Source of the DNA: Burkholderiales bacterium
GTDB lineage: Bacteria; Pseudomonadota; Gammaproteobacteria; Burkholderiales; Burkholderiaceae_E
Assembly (NCBI GenBank): GCA_026399835.1
Contig: JAPLQE010000046.1
Coordinates: 1-64,000, forward strand
Reading direction: 5' to 3'
DNA length: 64,000 nucleotides
Part shown: positions 62,480 through 64,000 of the stretch, in pieces
Numbering within the stretch: position 1 is the stretch's first letter
Layout of the letters: each line of letters begins with the position of its first letter
Translations under genes and position numbers: made by a program
The notes under the pieces: generated by a model
What the model was told of the DNA's origin: nothing
Database searches by the model: none
The model's input: only the letters and a program-made list of their open reading frames with translations

Positions 62480-62535
62480 GGATCGCGGGCCGGCCCGGAG
62501 CGCCCCGGCGCCCCGGCGCTTCACGCCGACCGGAC

Positions 62536-62567
62536 CGGCCCGCCGCATCGCACGATGCGGCGGGCCG
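62536..62567. terminator. Strong bidirectional hairpin after hsp20
   Basis: A 14-bp perfect stem, GGCCCGCCGCATCG and CGATGCGGCGGGCC around two bases (15 bp with the flanking C-G pair), ends 5 bp before the stop of the pseudogene on the other strand. No T-run; probably terminates hsp20. Confidence 0.65.
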
Positions 62568-62572
62568 TGTCG

Positions 62573-62949
62573 TCAGTAGACGAAGACCGAGCCGCTGACG
62601 CCGGGCGTGGACGCCTGGATCGGCAGCGGCGGGCCGACCGCGAGCGCGGTGTCGTCGGCGCTCAGCGCGACGTGCTGGCCGAACTGGTCGCCGGTGGCGG
62701 TGTTCGACGCCTTCATGTACGCCTGCTGCGATCAGGCCGTGCCGCTGCGCTTGACGCAGGCCTGGCGCGTCCACGCGCTGCCCGAGCGGGCGAAGACGTA
62801 GACCGCCGCGGCTGCCGCGGGATCGTCGGTCGCAGCGCCACCGCCCCACCGCCGCCGCAGCCCGCCAGCAGCAGCACGGTCGCGGCGGCGAGGCAGGCGA
62901 ACGGCGCACGCAGGCGTGACCGGGGCGGAACGGAGGGCAGGAACGTCAT
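62573..62949 (-). pseudogene. Remnant of an FG-GAP-repeat lipoprotein gene
   Basis: The first frame encodes a lipoprotein signal (FACLAAATVLLLAGCGGGG). Shortly after the lipobox the homologous sequence continues in another frame as AAAVYVFARSGSAWTRQAC. That frame meets an in-frame TGA (62732-62734) and then resumes as QQAYMKASNTATGDQFGQHV and SGSVFVY before a final stop. VYVF-type strands and GDQFGxxVALS are the repeat units of FG-GAP/integrin-like surface proteins, normally several hundred residues long. One frameshift, one internal stop and severe shortening make this a decayed gene. The rest of the 62480-63106 gap holds only the hairpin and probable promoter DNA. Confidence 0.8.
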
Positions 62950-63106
62950 GGTGTGTCGACTCGGTCGGACGGGCAGCGGTCGCTCACCGTCCCGCGCGCG
63001 CGGGCGAGGCTTCAAGGTGCGCGCGTCCGCCTGGACGGCCGCGACCGACGACCGGTCCCGGGCGGGCGGCGGTATCCTCGGAGCCGTCGTCTCCGGAGGC
63101 CGACCC

Positions 63107-64000
63107 ATGAACGCACCCCAGACCGCCGCGCGCCTCGCGCCCGCCGACATGCAGGACACGCAGGACACGCAGGACGCACTGGGCCGCGCGCTGGCCGACG
63201 CCGTCGACCGCTATGTCGCCCGCCGCCCGACGAGCGAGCGCCTGCAGCGCGAAGCCGCCGAGGTGCTGCCCGGCGGCAACACCCGCAGCGTGCTGTTCTT
63301 CCCGCCGTTCCCGCCGTACATGGCGGGCGGCGAGGGCTGCCGCCTGACCGACGTCGACGGCCACGTCTACCTCGATGCGCTCGGCGAGTTCACCGCGGGT
63401 CTCTACGGGCACTCCGACCCGGTGATCCGCGAGGCGGTGGAGCAGGCGCTGCGCGGCGGCCTGAACCTGTCCTCGCACACGCCGGGCGAGGCGGCGCTGG
63501 CCCGCGAGATCCGGGCGCGGATCCCGTCGATCGAGCGGCTGCGCTTCACCAACTCCGGCACCGAGGCCAACCTGCTCGCGCTCGCCGCCGCGGTCGCGCA
63601 CACCGGGCGGCGCACGGTGCTGGTCTTCGAGGGCGCGTACCACGGCGGCGTGCTGTCGTTCCCGGCGGGCGCGCCCGCGAAGGTCAACGTGCCGCATGCG
63701 TTCGCGCTCGCGCCCTACAACGACCTCGAGGCCGCGCACGCCGCGCTCGAGCCGCACCGCGGCGACGTGGCCGCGATCCTGGTCGAGCCGATGCTGGGCT
63801 CCGGCGGCTGCATCCCGGGCGACCCGGCGTTCCTGCACGGGCTGCGCGCGCTCGCCGATTCGCATGGCGCGCTGCTGGTGCTCGACGAGGTGATGACCTC
63901 GCGCCTGTCGTACGGCGGACGCCAGGCGCTGCTCGGCCTGCGTCCCGACCTCACCACGCTCGGCAAGTACTTCGGCGGCGGCATGTCGATCGGGGCCTTC
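63107..64000 (+). CDS. Glutamate-1-semialdehyde aminomutase-like class III aminotransferase (partial)
   Basis: The first 298 residues of a PLP enzyme that runs off the window. EVLPGGNTRSVLFFPPFPPY and the LTDVDGHVYLDALGEFTAGL segment resemble HemL-type aminomutase-like aminotransferases. TNSGTEANLLALAAA is the PLP phosphate site, LVLDEVMTSRLSYGG contains the PLP-binding aspartate, and TLGKYFGGGMSIGAF includes the Schiff-base lysine. The N-terminus has a DTQDTQD repeat from a 9-bp DNA repeat. GGAGG lies 9 bp before the ATG. Proper HemL is less likely because of the FPPFPPY insertion and long N-terminus. Confidence 0.88.
   Translation, partial: MNAPQTAARLAPADMQDTQDTQDALGRALADAVDRYVARRPTSERLQREAAEVLPGGNTRSVLFFPPFPPYMAGGEGCRLTDVDGHVYLDALGEFTAGLYGHSDPVIREAVEQALRGGLNLSSHTPGEAALAREIRARIPSIERLRFTNSGTEANLLALAAAVAHTGRRTVLVFEGAYHGGVLSFPAGAPAKVNVPHAFALAPYNDLEAAHAALEPHRGDVAAILVEPMLGSGGCIPGDPAFLHGLRALADSHGALLVLDEVMTSRLSYGGRQALLGLRPDLTTLGKYFGGGMSIGAF

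Overview
This is a chromosomal window of very high G+C content with dense gene packing. It most likely comes from a betaproteobacterium of the order Burkholderiales. Supporting signs are the gatCAB locus diverging from mreBCD-mrdA-rodA, an orphan Bug/TctC-type binding protein, pcaIJ with an IclR regulator, and DUF1415, DUF2189 and DUF2788 proteins. No tRNA, rRNA, IS element, prophage or CRISPR array was seen.

Left third (1-20174): a long minus-strand catabolic operon runs from a PaaI-type thioesterase (12678) down to an acyl-CoA carboxylase beta subunit (1254). It includes isovaleryl-CoA dehydrogenase, AceK, a thiolase, an SDR, a RidA protein, another acyl-CoA dehydrogenase, a dienelactone hydrolase, a DapB-like reductase, a GST and a decayed HAD phosphatase. 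Facing it is a complete branched-chain amino acid ABC transporter (binding protein, LivG, LivF, LivH, LivM). A perfect 22-bp palindrome lies between the two. A related site lies between a LiuR-like MerR regulator (18543-19013) and a metallo-beta-lactamase-fold hydrolase. The simplest reading is one LiuR regulon that couples leucine import, leucine/isovalerate breakdown and, through AceK, the glyoxylate-shunt branch point.

Middle (20178-33774): a hybrid sensor kinase with a c-type-haem sensor domain; the group purT, MFS/spermidine-synthase fusion and SMUG-like glycosylase, preceded by a candidate small RNA or leader with its own promoter and terminator; a cupin; a membrane-anchored EAL protein; an oxidoreductase pair; a 12-copy 8-bp tandem repeat; and a TerC protein behind a manganese (yybP-ykoY) riboswitch.

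Central housekeeping (34061-45677): the rod-shape genes mreBCD, mrdA and rodA diverge from gatC-gatA-lipoprotein-gatB. A chagasin-like lipoprotein, pyrE and xthA follow.

Right third (45850-64000): a periplasmic sugar-dehydrogenase-like lipoprotein, an M48 protease, an AmpG-like permease, an omega-amino-acid transaminase, small membrane proteins, a Bug-type binding protein with an acyl-CoA synthetase, and a vapBC module with palindromic operators. Next comes an aromatic-degradation operon (pcaI, pcaJ, Rieske protein, hydroxyquinol-type dioxygenase, SnoaL-like protein) divergent from an IclR regulator. After it lie a RutE/HadB-like reductase, a TauE-type permease, an Hsp20 with a possible heat-shock promoter, a decayed FG-GAP lipoprotein gene and the start of a glutamate-1-semialdehyde-aminomutase-like gene that runs off the window.

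All functions are inferred by recognising sequence families by eye; no database search was run.
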